From contig CAYMRB010000226.1 in the NCBI GenBank assembly GCA_964392615.1, positions 1-15,955 on the forward strand: a stretch of 15,955 bases of DNA. Direction: 5' to 3'. The notes beneath the pieces are model-generated. The model was not told the DNA's origin, made no database searches, and worked only from the letters and a program-made list of their open reading frames with translations. Source of the stretch: CAYMRB01 sp964392615 (GTDB taxonomy: Bacteria > Planctomycetota > UBA8108). Shown one piece after another: positions 6,679-14,343 of the stretch (positions within the stretch are counted from its first letter, which is position 1; each line of letters begins with the position of its first letter). Made by a program: the position numbers and the translations under genes.

Positions 6679-6694
6679 TGCGCATATGAGCAAG
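6677..6694. promoter_or_regulatory. Candidate ArsR operator (18-bp palindrome over arsR start)
   Basis: CTTGCGCAT joins directly to ATGAGCAAG; the halves are complementary at 8 of 9 positions. ArsR/SmtB repressors bind such dyads at their own promoters. It overlaps the -10 candidate and the start codon, where bound repressor would block RNA polymerase. Confidence 0.6.
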
Positions 6695-7048
6695 CGAACT
6701 TCCTGCTGCTGCGACCTCGAGGAGCTCCTCGTTCCGGGGTTCTTCAAGTCGCTCTGCGATCCCAACCGTCTCGCCCTAGTGGCGCGGCTCGCCAGGTGCC
6801 CTGGGCCCTGCACCGTCAGCGAGCTCGCCGAATTCCTCGGCGTGGATCTCTCGGTCGCGTCCCGCCACCTCAGCCTCCTGAGAGACGCGGGCGTGCTCGA
6901 ATCCGAAAGGCGCGGCAAGGAGGTCCGCTACAAGGTGTGTTGCACGCGTATCGTCGGCACGCTTCGCTCGATCGCCGACGCGATCGAGGCGTGCTGCCGC
7001 TCGAACGAGAAACCGACGAAACGAAGCCGTCAGAAGGAGACGTCATGA
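6686..7048 (+). CDS. arsR: ArsR-family arsenic-responsive repressor
   Basis: A 120-residue winged-helix repressor that should release the operator when As(III) or a methylarsenical binds. The recognition helix region is TVSELAEFLGVDLSVASRHL (43-62) followed by LLRDAGVLESERRGKEVRY, typical of the family. It is Cys-rich: CCC at 7-9, C24, C38, C42, CC at 85-86 and CC at 103-104. The classic ELCVCDL metal site is absent, so the sensor site must use another set, perhaps the N-terminal Cys cluster with C38/C42. ATG at 6686 fits the usual family length. A competing ATG at 6605 has AGGAG 5 nt upstream and would add 27 residues, but that stretch has poor codon use and contains the palindrome. The stop overlaps arsM by ATGA, so the two are co-translated. 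Confidence 0.9.
   Translation: MSKRTSCCCDLEELLVPGFFKSLCDPNRLALVARLARCPGPCTVSELAEFLGVDLSVASRHLSLLRDAGVLESERRGKEVRYKVCCTRIVGTLRSIADAIEACCRSNEKPTKRSRQKETS
7034..7039 (+). promoter_or_regulatory. Ribosome binding site of arsM
   Basis: AAGGAG lies inside the end of arsR, 5 nt before ATG at 7045. With the ATGA overlap it supports translational coupling and fixes the arsM start against the longer out-of-family open frame. Confidence 0.75.
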
Positions 7049-7947
7049 GCGAACAGAACAGTTCTCAGAAGATCCGAGAGAGAGTTGCCCGCGACTACGC
7101 CCGTGCCGTGCAGCGTAAGCCCGGCGAGACGAGCGCCGCCTGCGCCGATGGCGCGGCAACGGGCCGCTGCTGCGCTTCACCGCAGAAGGGCGCCGCCGCG
7201 CACGCTGCCGGATACACCGCCCAGGAGCTGGCCACGCTGCCAGAGGACGCGGCGATCAACTCCTTCGGCTGCGGCAATCCCGTCGCCCACGGCCAGCTCG
7301 AGCCTGGCCAGGTCGTGCTCGACCTCGGCGCCGGGGCGGGAATCGACGTCCTGCTCGCCGCGCGACGGGTCGGACCGGCGGGGAAGGTCATCGGCATCGA
7401 CATGACCGGCGAGATGGTTGCAGCGGCGCGTGCGAACATCGCCAGGAGCGGCCTCGGCAACGCGGAGGTACGCCAGGGCATCATCGAGGAGTTGCCGGTC
7501 GAGTCGGGCTCGGTGGATTGGGTGATCTCGAACTGCGTGATCAACCTCTCCCCCGAGAAGAGCCGTGTCTTCTCCGAGATTCAGCGAGTGCTGAAGCCGG
7601 GCGGCAGGTTCCTCATCTCCGACATCGTCGTCGAGGACCTTCCGGTCGAGCTCCGCGACGATCCGGCCCTTCACAGCAGCTGCGTGGCCGGCGCCATCAG
7701 CGAATCGGAGTACCTCGACGGACTCAGGCGGGCGGGCCTCGTGGACGTGAGCGTCACCGAACGGCTGGTCTACGAGGAATCCCAGCTCCGCGCCTTCCTC
7801 GAATCGGAGGAGATCAGTCTTCCGAGCAGCGAATCCGAAACCGGCAGCGCGGATCTGCAGAGCCCCGGGGGAGACCCGCTGACGGTCACCGACGTGGTAG
7901 GGAAGGTCTGGAGCGCCAGGTTCACGGGGCAAAAGCCGGCAGCATGA
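7045..7947 (+). CDS. arsM: Arsenite S-adenosylmethionine methyltransferase
   Basis: A 300-residue cytoplasmic enzyme that transfers methyl groups from S-adenosylmethionine to As(III), giving mono- to trimethylated arsenicals. The Rossmann SAM site is LDLGAGAGID (92-101) with the acidic loop GIDMT (117-121). The three cysteines known to bind arsenic in this family are present: C76 in SFGCGNP, C164 in SNCVINLSPEKSRVF, and C213 in SSCVAGA. Extra Cys residues sit at 33 and 42-43 (GRCCASP), as in many homologues. The motif VLKPGGRFLISDIV (182-195) is typical of class I methyltransferases of this group. The start is set by AAGGAG 5 nt upstream and by the ATGA overlap with arsR. Length and motif order are normal, so it should be functional. 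No efflux pump or reductase gene accompanies it here. Confidence 0.95.
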   Translation: MSEQNSSQKIRERVARDYARAVQRKPGETSAACADGAATGRCCASPQKGAAAHAAGYTAQELATLPEDAAINSFGCGNPVAHGQLEPGQVVLDLGAGAGIDVLLAARRVGPAGKVIGIDMTGEMVAAARANIARSGLGNAEVRQGIIEELPVESGSVDWVISNCVINLSPEKSRVFSEIQRVLKPGGRFLISDIVVEDLPVELRDDPALHSSCVAGAISESEYLDGLRRAGLVDVSVTERLVYEESQLRAFLESEEISLPSSESETGSADLQSPGGDPLTVTDVVGKVWSARFTGQKPAA

Positions 7948-7961
7948 TCGACCCGACGGAT

Positions 7962-7999
7962 CGGGCGGAGGCGGAGCCGTGTGCGGTCCCCTCCGCCCG
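7962..7999 (+). terminator. Hairpin after arsM, possible terminator
   Basis: CGGGCGGAGG (7962-7971) and CCTCCGCCCG (7990-7999) are perfect complements with an 18-nt loop, starting 14 nt after the arsM stop. There is no immediate T run; a loosely T-rich stretch follows from 8011. It is probably a weak or factor-assisted terminator separating the arsenic operon from the sigma factor gene. Confidence 0.5.
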
Positions 8000-8090
8000 G
8001 ATTCGCCGAGGTTCGTTCTTCTCCCTGATTTCACGTAAGATCCACGGTGGAATCGTCCAGACTCGATAGGGGGTAACCGAGGCGAGGCCG

Positions 8091-8705
8091 ATGGCAGAGG
8101 ACGATCTGATCTCGAGGGTCCGACGAGGCGACCGGGACGCTTTCGACGACCTCGTAGGCCGCTGCCGCGACCGCCTGCGGGCGTTGATCCGCTCCCGCCT
8201 GACCTCCTTCCTCCGGCAGCGTGTCGACGTCGAGGACATCGTCCAGGAGACCTGTCTCCGGGGATTCCGCTCCGTGGACCGATTCCACGCCGAGGACGGC
8301 GAGGCGTTTCTCCGCTGGCTCGGGGGAATCGCCAACCACGTCATTCTCGAGGCAGCGAGGAGCGAGAAGCGCGACACGATCATCCCGCTCGATGACGAGC
8401 CGACCGAGCCTCCCGGCGAGCGCCTCTCACCGAGCCGACTCGCCGGGCGCCACGAACGGTTCGATAGGCTCGAGAAGGCCCTGGGGTCGCTCGAACCGGA
8501 CCACCGGCGTGTGATCCGGCTCGCGCGAGTCGAGCGGCTGCCGATCAGCGAGGTCGCGCGACGGATGGATCGCTCCCCGGGAGCTACCTCACAGCTCCTC
8601 TGGCGAGCGCTGCGCAAACTGAAAGACTCCTTCGGCAGCACCGACAGCCTCCACCTTCCGCCGCGTGCCCTCGAAGAAACCGGAGGCTCCGATGACGAAC
8701 CGTGA
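8091..8705 (+). CDS. ECF-type RNA polymerase sigma factor
   Basis: A 204-residue alternative sigma factor. Region 2 spans about 11-92, with the core-binding segment VDVEDIVQETCLRGFRSVDR (45-64). Region 4 spans about 122-180, with the DNA-binding helix-turn-helix LPISEVARRMDRSPGATSQL (150-169) and then the helix WRALRKLKD. Regions 1.1 and 3 are missing, as expected for ECF factors. ATG at 8091 has GAGG sites 3 and 8 nt upstream. The last 14 nt overlap the Ser/Thr kinase gene. ECF factors encoded next to such kinases are a known feature of planctomycetes, where phosphorylation is thought to replace anti-sigma control; no anti-sigma factor gene is seen here. An 11-bp palindrome, TCCACGGTGGA (8041-8051), sits in the leader. 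Confidence 0.92.
   Translation: MAEDDLISRVRRGDRDAFDDLVGRCRDRLRALIRSRLTSFLRQRVDVEDIVQETCLRGFRSVDRFHAEDGEAFLRWLGGIANHVILEAARSEKRDTIIPLDDEPTEPPGERLSPSRLAGRHERFDRLEKALGSLEPDHRRVIRLARVERLPISEVARRMDRSPGATSQLLWRALRKLKDSFGSTDSLHLPPRALEETGGSDDEP
8682..8686 (+). promoter_or_regulatory. Ribosome binding site fixing the kinase start
   Basis: GGAGG inside the end of the sigma factor gene, 5 nt before ATG at 8692. It decides for this start over the in-frame GTG at 8665. Confidence 0.75.
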
Positions 8706-11700
8706 TGACGACACGCGTCCGCCGAGCTCCGGAGACGAATCGGGAGACGTCGGCGCGATCTTCTCGCGCTACATCGATCGACTCAACGAGGGCGAGCCAC
8801 TCGACGTCGAGGAGATCCGAGCGTCCCACCCGGAGTGCGCCGAGGAGTTGATCGACCAGCTGCGGCACTTCGAATCGGTGGGTGCACTGAGGCATGGCGT
8901 CGCCACCCCCGCAACCGTACTCGGCGGATACGCGATCGTCCGCGAGCTGGGGCGCGGCGGCATGGGCGTGGTCTACGAAGCCGTCGACAGCTCGATGGAC
9001 CGCCGCGTGGCCCTCAAGGTGCTGCCGGCCGGCATGCTGATCGACCAGCGATCCGTCGCGCGCTTCCGCCGCGAGGCGACGATCGCGGCCCAACTGAGTC
9101 ACCCGAACATCGTGTCGGTCTACACGACGGGGATCGCGGACGGCACACCGTATCTCGCGATGGAGCTCGTCGATGGCGAGACGCTCGACAAGGTGCTCGA
9201 GCGGCGACGCTCCCCACTCCGGAAGTGCCCTGACCGCTGGTCCACGAGATTATTGACCGGACTGACGCGACTCTTGTCCTCGGGAGGAGCATCGTGCCCG
9301 CCGACGGCTGACACGAGCGAGCTGCTGCCGAATGACGAACCACGTCGCGAGGGCTTCGACTCCGTGTCGGGGATACCGACGAGCGTCGATGGCATGGACC
9401 TGAGCTACAGCGTCCGAATGGCGAAGACCTTCGCCGCGGTCGCGTCGGGACTGCATCACGCTCATTCGCGAGGCATCGTTCACCGAGACCTCAAACCGTC
9501 GAATCTGATCCTCGACCCGAACCTGTCGGGCTCTGCGACAGGGACGCTGCAGCTGCGAATCCTCGACTTCGGGCTGGCGCGCCGTGAAGGTCTCGACAAC
9601 CTCACCGGTACCGGCGAGATGCTCGGAACGCCACGCTACATGAGCCCAGAGCAGGCGACGGCGGCGGGGAGGACGATCGATCATCGCACCGACATCTACA
9701 GCCTGGGCGCCTCGCTGTACGAAGCTCTGACGTCGTGGCCGCCCTTCGAGGGCACTACCGCGCAACAGGTGCTCCAGCAGGTCGTCGGGCGCGACCCTCG
9801 CCCCCCGAGACAGCTGAACTCACGCATCCCGCCGGACCTCGAGACCATCGTGCTCAAGTGCCTCGAGAAGAAGCCCGCCGACCGCTACGGGACCGCGGAG
9901 GCTCTGGCGCAGGATCTCGAGCGCTGCGCTCGCGGCGACCCGATCGAAGCGCGCCCGCTGACCTTCCTCGAGCGAACCGCGCGTCGACTGGTCCGCCACC
10001 GGATCAAGGTCGGCGCGGTCGCCGTCGTGCTCGCGCTCGTCGGCTGCATCGTGTGGCTGGCTCACAAGAGCTCGGTCGACTCGCACCGAGTGCAGGTCAC
10101 GAACTACGAAAGCACCGTGGCCGAAGCGGCCGCCAGGCTCGAAGTGTCAGCGCTCTTCGGCTGGCTCGCCGTCGAGCTGGCCTGGGAGAAGCGCGGATAC
10201 GACACGGCGCTGATGGCCGAGCTCGAATCGAGAGAGCCATCTCTCGAGGTCGTCAGAGATGCGGCTCGTACGCTCGAGGAAGCGATCGAATCCTTGCCGG
10301 AGCAAGCCGAAGCGTACTACCAGCTCGGTCGGGCGCTCGTGCTTTTGCGTGAGGACGATCGAGCCATCGACGCACTGCGGCAAGCGGTCGCCCGCGGCTC
10401 CGCGCCGGCGACCGCATTCCTCTGGAGCGTTCTCCAAGGCAGCGGTGACGAGGCCGGAGCGGCGGCGCTTCTCGCCGAGTCGGACGGCTCGGAGCGATGG
10501 CGTTGGATCGAAGCTTCGGCGCGAGCCTATCAGGCCGTGGACGAGAAGCGTTGGGCCGACGCGCTGCACGCTTACGACGAGCTGCTGACGCGGTCACAAA
10601 GCGGATCGCTTCCGTACGAGGCCGCCGCGAAGGTGTACGTCCAGCGCGGGATCGCCCAGCTGCATCTCGGTCGCTATGAGGAAGCCGTCGGCAGCTTCGC
10701 GGCAGCGGGTGCGCTGCGTCCCACCGCACTGGAACCCGACATCCTCAAGGCCGTGGCGTACCGATCGCAGGGCGACGGAGTCAAGGCCGAGGAAGTGTTC
10801 GAGGCGATCTACAAGCGCACTCGGTCTCCTGACGTCCCCCTGTGGGCCGCGATGTTCTACTTCGCGCGCTTCAACGACTCGGAAAGGGTGTTGTGGTGGG
10901 CTGATCGGCTCGAACCGGGCTTCTGGCGAGACTTCTGGCGGACGATCAGCCTGACCGCGCTCCAGCGCACCGACGAGGCGGTCGAGCCGGCGCGACGTCT
11001 ACCCGAGCATGAACCGGACATCGCTCTCTCGCACGCTATCGCCGCTGTCACCCTGACGGCACACGGCGAGGCCGCGGAAGGCGAGCGGCTGGCCCGGAGG
11101 GCCGTGGAGCTCGCGCCGCGAAGCGCGATGGTTCAACTGGTCCTCGCCCAGGCTCTTCACTTTCGAGGCCAGGGTCGAGAGGCGTTCGAGAGGATCGAGC
11201 GAGCGGTCGAGTTGGAGCCGAAGTCGGCAGCACCGCGGTACATCCGAGGCATGGTCTTCCTCTCCCTCGAGCAGGCCGCGGCCGCCGAACGCGACCTCCG
11301 CGCCGCGGTCGAGTTGATGCGCGAGTCGGGCAGCGGCTTCATCGAGGCTCACGCGGTGCACTGGGGGCTGGCCCAGGCATTGTCGGCGCTGGGGAGAGAG
11401 GACGAGTCGCTGGCTCCCCTGGAAGAGGCGATGCAGCTCGCGCGACAGGCGGACCGCCTGCCGCCGGGTCTGGTACTGGAACTCGCGACACGCCGCTTCT
11501 CGGTCGGACGGAAAGCGGCTGCTCTGCGTTGTCTCGAGGAGGCCCTCGACCACGCGTCGACGTCATTGACGGCGGCTACCTCGCTCGAGCTGCGACTTCG
11601 CGACCTCGCCGAACGAGCGCAGCCGGACTTACCGACCTACCGGTCGATCGATCTGGCGCTCACCGCACTCGACCGCCACGAGATCGTCGAGAGGGGCGCG

Positions 11701-13080
11701 GTCTGGAAGTACTTCAAAGGAACCGGACCGCCGTCAGTCGGACTCGAGTGGACGCAGCTCGACTTCGACGACAGTGGTTGGGAGAGCGGCGCCAGCGGAT
11801 TCGGGTACGGGGACGACGACGATGCGACGGTCCTCTCGGACATGAGGAACGGATACACCAGCGTCTACATTCGACGTGAGTGCTCGCTCCCGGATATCGC
11901 GAAGCTCGAGGCGATCACTCTGGAGGTCTGGGCCGATGACGGCTTCATCGCCTATCTGAACGGCGTCGAGGTCTTTCGTTTCGGCGTCGGGACGGACGGC
12001 ACACTGGCGCACGACGCGGTGGCGAGCGCGAATGCCTCGGAGCCCATCCGTCCCGTTCGGGTCCCGCTCGCTCCCGAGCTATTCGCGCGCACCGGAGCGA
12101 ACATCGTCTGTCTCCAGGGGCTCAACGTCTCCGCGGAAAGCTCCGACTTCAGCCTGCTCCCGGTACTCGTCACCACGCGTCCGTCCTCCAGAGAAGACGT
12201 CGACGAACTGTCCGGTCGCTTCGAAGCCGTCGCGGGCGGGGGCGACGTCGTCGGGAGACGAGCCTATCTTCGGGGACGGCGGCTACAGCGAGAGGGGAAG
12301 TACGCGGAGGCCGTCGAGCACTTCGACGTCGCGCGCTTCCGCTCGCCGTCGCGGTGGGAGCCGGTCGTCGCGTACGCGGAATGCCTGCGCGCCACTCGCC
12401 GCACGGCGGGCGCGTCGTCCGAGCTGGCGCGGCTGCTCGAGGATTCGTGCCCCGGGAATCCGCGTGTGTGGGACCTGTGGCTCGAGATCCAGCTCCTCGA
12501 TCTTCGCCGCGGGCCGGAGGGAATCCTGGCCGCTCGTCCGTGTGCACGCGGACGCTACCCCGCGGCCTCCTGTGCCGAGAACGTCCGCTGGCTCCTTGAA
12601 ACGCTCGCGGCAGGAGGTGCCTTGCGCATCAACAGCGCCGGTGGGCGTTTCACTGGCCGAGACGGCAAGGTCTGGGCGGCGGACCGGTTCTGCACAGCGG
12701 GAGTCGGACACGAGCCGGACCGCCACCCGTTCGCCGGCGAGATCGCGTTGACGGACGACGACCCGATCTACCGGACCGACCGCTATTTCCCCGCGGCCTC
12801 GGACCGAAGAACCGGCTATCGAATCCCGCTTCCGCTCGGCTCCTATCGCGTCACCCTCCACTTCGCCGAGACGTACCGGCGCGAGCCTCCAGCGCGAGCG
12901 TTCGACGTGTACTTGGAGGACACTCGCGTACTCACCGGCCACGAGCCGATCACGGCCGGCTTTGCCACCGCACACTCCCGGAGCTTCGACGTCGAGGTGC
13001 AGGACGGGGCTCTGGAGATCGCCTTCGGGAAGCGCGGCGGCGACCCTCACGTGGCGGCCCTCGAGATCGAGCCCCGTTGA
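8692..13080 (+). CDS. Receptor-like Ser/Thr kinase with TPR, jelly-roll and malectin domains
   Basis: A 1462-residue membrane kinase. Residues 22-66 match the N-terminal segment common to planctomycete ECF-linked kinases. The catalytic domain (about 79-415) is complete: glycine loop GRGGMG (87-92), Lys109, Glu128, HRDLKPSN (264-271, base Asp266), DFG (292-294) and MSPE (317-320). About 70 residues (172-240) are inserted between the hinge and the helix before HRD. One membrane span follows (about 439-458). Outside are TPR-like repeats (about 520-960), a jelly-roll galactose-binding-like domain (about 1001-1162), more TPRs (about 1185-1290) and a C-terminal malectin domain (1308-1460) with RINSAGG, TDRYF and YRVTLHFAE motifs. 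Malectin folds bind glycans, so it probably senses cell-envelope or environmental carbohydrate and signals to the adjacent sigma factor. The start overlaps the sigma gene by 14 nt, implying coupled synthesis. Substrate and ligand are not known. Confidence 0.93.
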   Translation: MTNRDDDTRPPSSGDESGDVGAIFSRYIDRLNEGEPLDVEEIRASHPECAEELIDQLRHFESVGALRHGVATPATVLGGYAIVRELGRGGMGVVYEAVDSSMDRRVALKVLPAGMLIDQRSVARFRREATIAAQLSHPNIVSVYTTGIADGTPYLAMELVDGETLDKVLERRRSPLRKCPDRWSTRLLTGLTRLLSSGGASCPPTADTSELLPNDEPRREGFDSVSGIPTSVDGMDLSYSVRMAKTFAAVASGLHHAHSRGIVHRDLKPSNLILDPNLSGSATGTLQLRILDFGLARREGLDNLTGTGEMLGTPRYMSPEQATAAGRTIDHRTDIYSLGASLYEALTSWPPFEGTTAQQVLQQVVGRDPRPPRQLNSRIPPDLETIVLKCLEKKPADRYGTAEALAQDLERCARGDPIEARPLTFLERTARRLVRHRIKVGAVAVVLALVGCIVWLAHKSSVDSHRVQVTNYESTVAEAAARLEVSALFGWLAVELAWEKRGYDTALMAELESREPSLEVVRDAARTLEEAIESLPEQAEAYYQLGRALVLLREDDRAIDALRQAVARGSAPATAFLWSVLQGSGDEAGAAALLAESDGSERWRWIEASARAYQAVDEKRWADALHAYDELLTRSQSGSLPYEAAAKVYVQRGIAQLHLGRYEEAVGSFAAAGALRPTALEPDILKAVAYRSQGDGVKAEEVFEAIYKRTRSPDVPLWAAMFYFARFNDSERVLWWADRLEPGFWRDFWRTISLTALQRTDEAVEPARRLPEHEPDIALSHAIAAVTLTAHGEAAEGERLARRAVELAPRSAMVQLVLAQALHFRGQGREAFERIERAVELEPKSAAPRYIRGMVFLSLEQAAAAERDLRAAVELMRESGSGFIEAHAVHWGLAQALSALGREDESLAPLEEAMQLARQADRLPPGLVLELATRRFSVGRKAAALRCLEEALDHASTSLTAATSLELRLRDLAERAQPDLPTYRSIDLALTALDRHEIVERGAVWKYFKGTGPPSVGLEWTQLDFDDSGWESGASGFGYGDDDDATVLSDMRNGYTSVYIRRECSLPDIAKLEAITLEVWADDGFIAYLNGVEVFRFGVGTDGTLAHDAVASANASEPIRPVRVPLAPELFARTGANIVCLQGLNVSAESSDFSLLPVLVTTRPSSREDVDELSGRFEAVAGGGDVVGRRAYLRGRRLQREGKYAEAVEHFDVARFRSPSRWEPVVAYAECLRATRRTAGASSELARLLEDSCPGNPRVWDLWLEIQLLDLRRGPEGILAARPCARGRYPAASCAENVRWLLETLAAGGALRINSAGGRFTGRDGKVWAADRFCTAGVGHEPDRHPFAGEIALTDDDPIYRTDRYFPAASDRRTGYRIPLPLGSYRVTLHFAETYRREPPARAFDVYLEDTRVLTGHEPITAGFATAHSRSFDVEVQDGALEIAFGKRGGDPHVAALEIEPR

Positions 13081-13295
13081 CGAACGGCTACCGGGTCCGT
13101 CGGACTCTCGCTCGCCTCGGACTCGGAGCCATTCGGTCCGCGTCTGCTCGAATGGTTCTCTGACGGCGATGCCCGTTCGATGCCCGTTCGCTCCGGAGAC
13201 GTCGGATTCCGCGTGAGATCCCGCTCCGAACCGTCCAGACAGGTTGACGAGTCACCCGACTGATGCCTGATTCCGTTTCTTCAGAGGACAAATCG
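13081..13295 (+). other. Spacer between kinase and TPR gene
   Basis: There is no terminator after the kinase stop. It contains an 11-bp tandem duplication (CGATGCCCGTT at 13167-13177 and 13178-13188) and a TTGACG box at 13244-13249 that lacks a good -10 partner. Read-through from the kinase is possible, as is an independent weak promoter. Confidence 0.45.
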
Positions 13296-14213
13296 ATGAG
13301 AACGATCGCTTGGTCACTGGCCTGTGGAATGATCGTCTGTGCGGGAGCGATGTGGCTTATCTGGAGCAGCTCCGAACCACCCTCACCCGCGACTGCAGCA
13401 GCACGACTCCAGGGCGAATTCGTGGAGATCCACCGAGAGGTGGCAGCCTTGCACGCCCGGCAGGACGAGATCCTGGAAGCCTTGAACCGGATCGAGACCG
13501 AGCCGTCACGCTCGACTTCCGTGGAAGAGAGCGTCCTGGCCCGTCCTGCGGCGGAATCGAAGGACTCCGTCGCGGCCAGTCCGACTGCAACCGTTCCCGC
13601 AGGCGAAGCCGTCGAGAAGTCGGAGGAGCTCGTCGAACCGCGTCGCCTCGAGGAGCTCGAGACGGCACTCGATACCCTCTTCGAACCTTCGGTGAGCTGG
13701 GATGACAAGCAGAAGGTCTGGATCGAACTCGGCAAGCAGGGGCTCATGGACCGAGCCGTCGCCGCGTTCGAGGCCCGGGCGGAGGAGGACCCCGAGAATC
13801 CCGACGCGCACGCCCAGCTTGGCAACGCATACCTTCAGAAGCTCGGCACCGTCAGTGTATTCGAGCAAGGACCGTGGGCGATGAAGGCGGATCACTCGTT
13901 CGACGCTGCGCTCGAACTGGACGACCATCACTGGACAGCCCGCTTCCTCAAGGCGACGGCGCTCTCCTTCTGGCCCGCGGTCACCGGCAAGCAGGAGGAG
14001 GCGCTCCAGCATTTCACGGTCCTCCGCGAACAACAGGAGCAGCTGCCGCCCGAGCCCCACTTCGCGGAGACGTACGAGTACTTGGGGAACCTCCATCACA
14101 GTCGAGGTCAGCTCGACAACGCCCGGGAGGTCTGGCGAAAGGGCGCCGAGCTCTTCCCGGAGCGGTCGAGCTTCGCCGAGAAGCTGGCGCTACGCTCTGA
14201 TCCGACTCCTTGA
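13296..14213 (+). CDS. Membrane-anchored TPR protein
   Basis: A 305-residue protein. ATG at 13296 is preferred because AGAGGA is well spaced upstream and the hydrophobic segment then starts at residue 4; ATG at 13263 would add 11 residues. Residues 4-23 (IAWSLACGMIVCAGAMWLIW) form an uncleaved anchor or signal peptide. Residues 37-68 are a predicted coiled coil (RLQGEFVEIHREVAALHARQ and onward). Residues 70-115 are a low-complexity linker. From about 137 there are TPR helices, including AVAAFEARAEEDPENPDAHA, ALELDDHHWTARFLKATALS and YEYLGNLHHSRGQLDNAREV. Orientation and position suggest it works with the upstream kinase, whose outer part is also TPR-rich. That link is inferred from context only; a general scaffold role is equally possible. 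Confidence 0.85.
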   Translation: MRTIAWSLACGMIVCAGAMWLIWSSSEPPSPATAAARLQGEFVEIHREVAALHARQDEILEALNRIETEPSRSTSVEESVLARPAAESKDSVAASPTATVPAGEAVEKSEELVEPRRLEELETALDTLFEPSVSWDDKQKVWIELGKQGLMDRAVAAFEARAEEDPENPDAHAQLGNAYLQKLGTVSVFEQGPWAMKADHSFDAALELDDHHWTARFLKATALSFWPAVTGKQEEALQHFTVLREQQEQLPPEPHFAETYEYLGNLHHSRGQLDNAREVWRKGAELFPERSSFAEKLALRSDPTP

Positions 14214-14262
14214 CGGCAGCCGGGCCTATCTTCATGCGGTGATCGAGACAGACCGTCGTCGC

Positions 14263-14290
14263 TTGAATCGGGCAGCCGCTCCGGTACGAT
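14263..14290 (+). promoter_or_regulatory. Candidate sigma-70 promoter for the propeller gene
   Basis: TTGAAT (14263-14268) and TACGAT (14285-14290) are 16 nt apart, each four of six to consensus, and lie 54 nt before the start at 14344. It suggests the propeller gene is transcribed separately from the TPR gene. Confidence 0.4.
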
Positions 14291-14343
14291 GGCGGCCGAA
14301 GTCTGACAGATGGGCAACCTGGGCGTGCCGACAGGAGACGTTC

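Noticed and set aside
8584..9102. Minus-strand open frame opposite the sigma/kinase junction
   Set aside because: It is antisense to two clearly real genes and has no domain or ribosome site.
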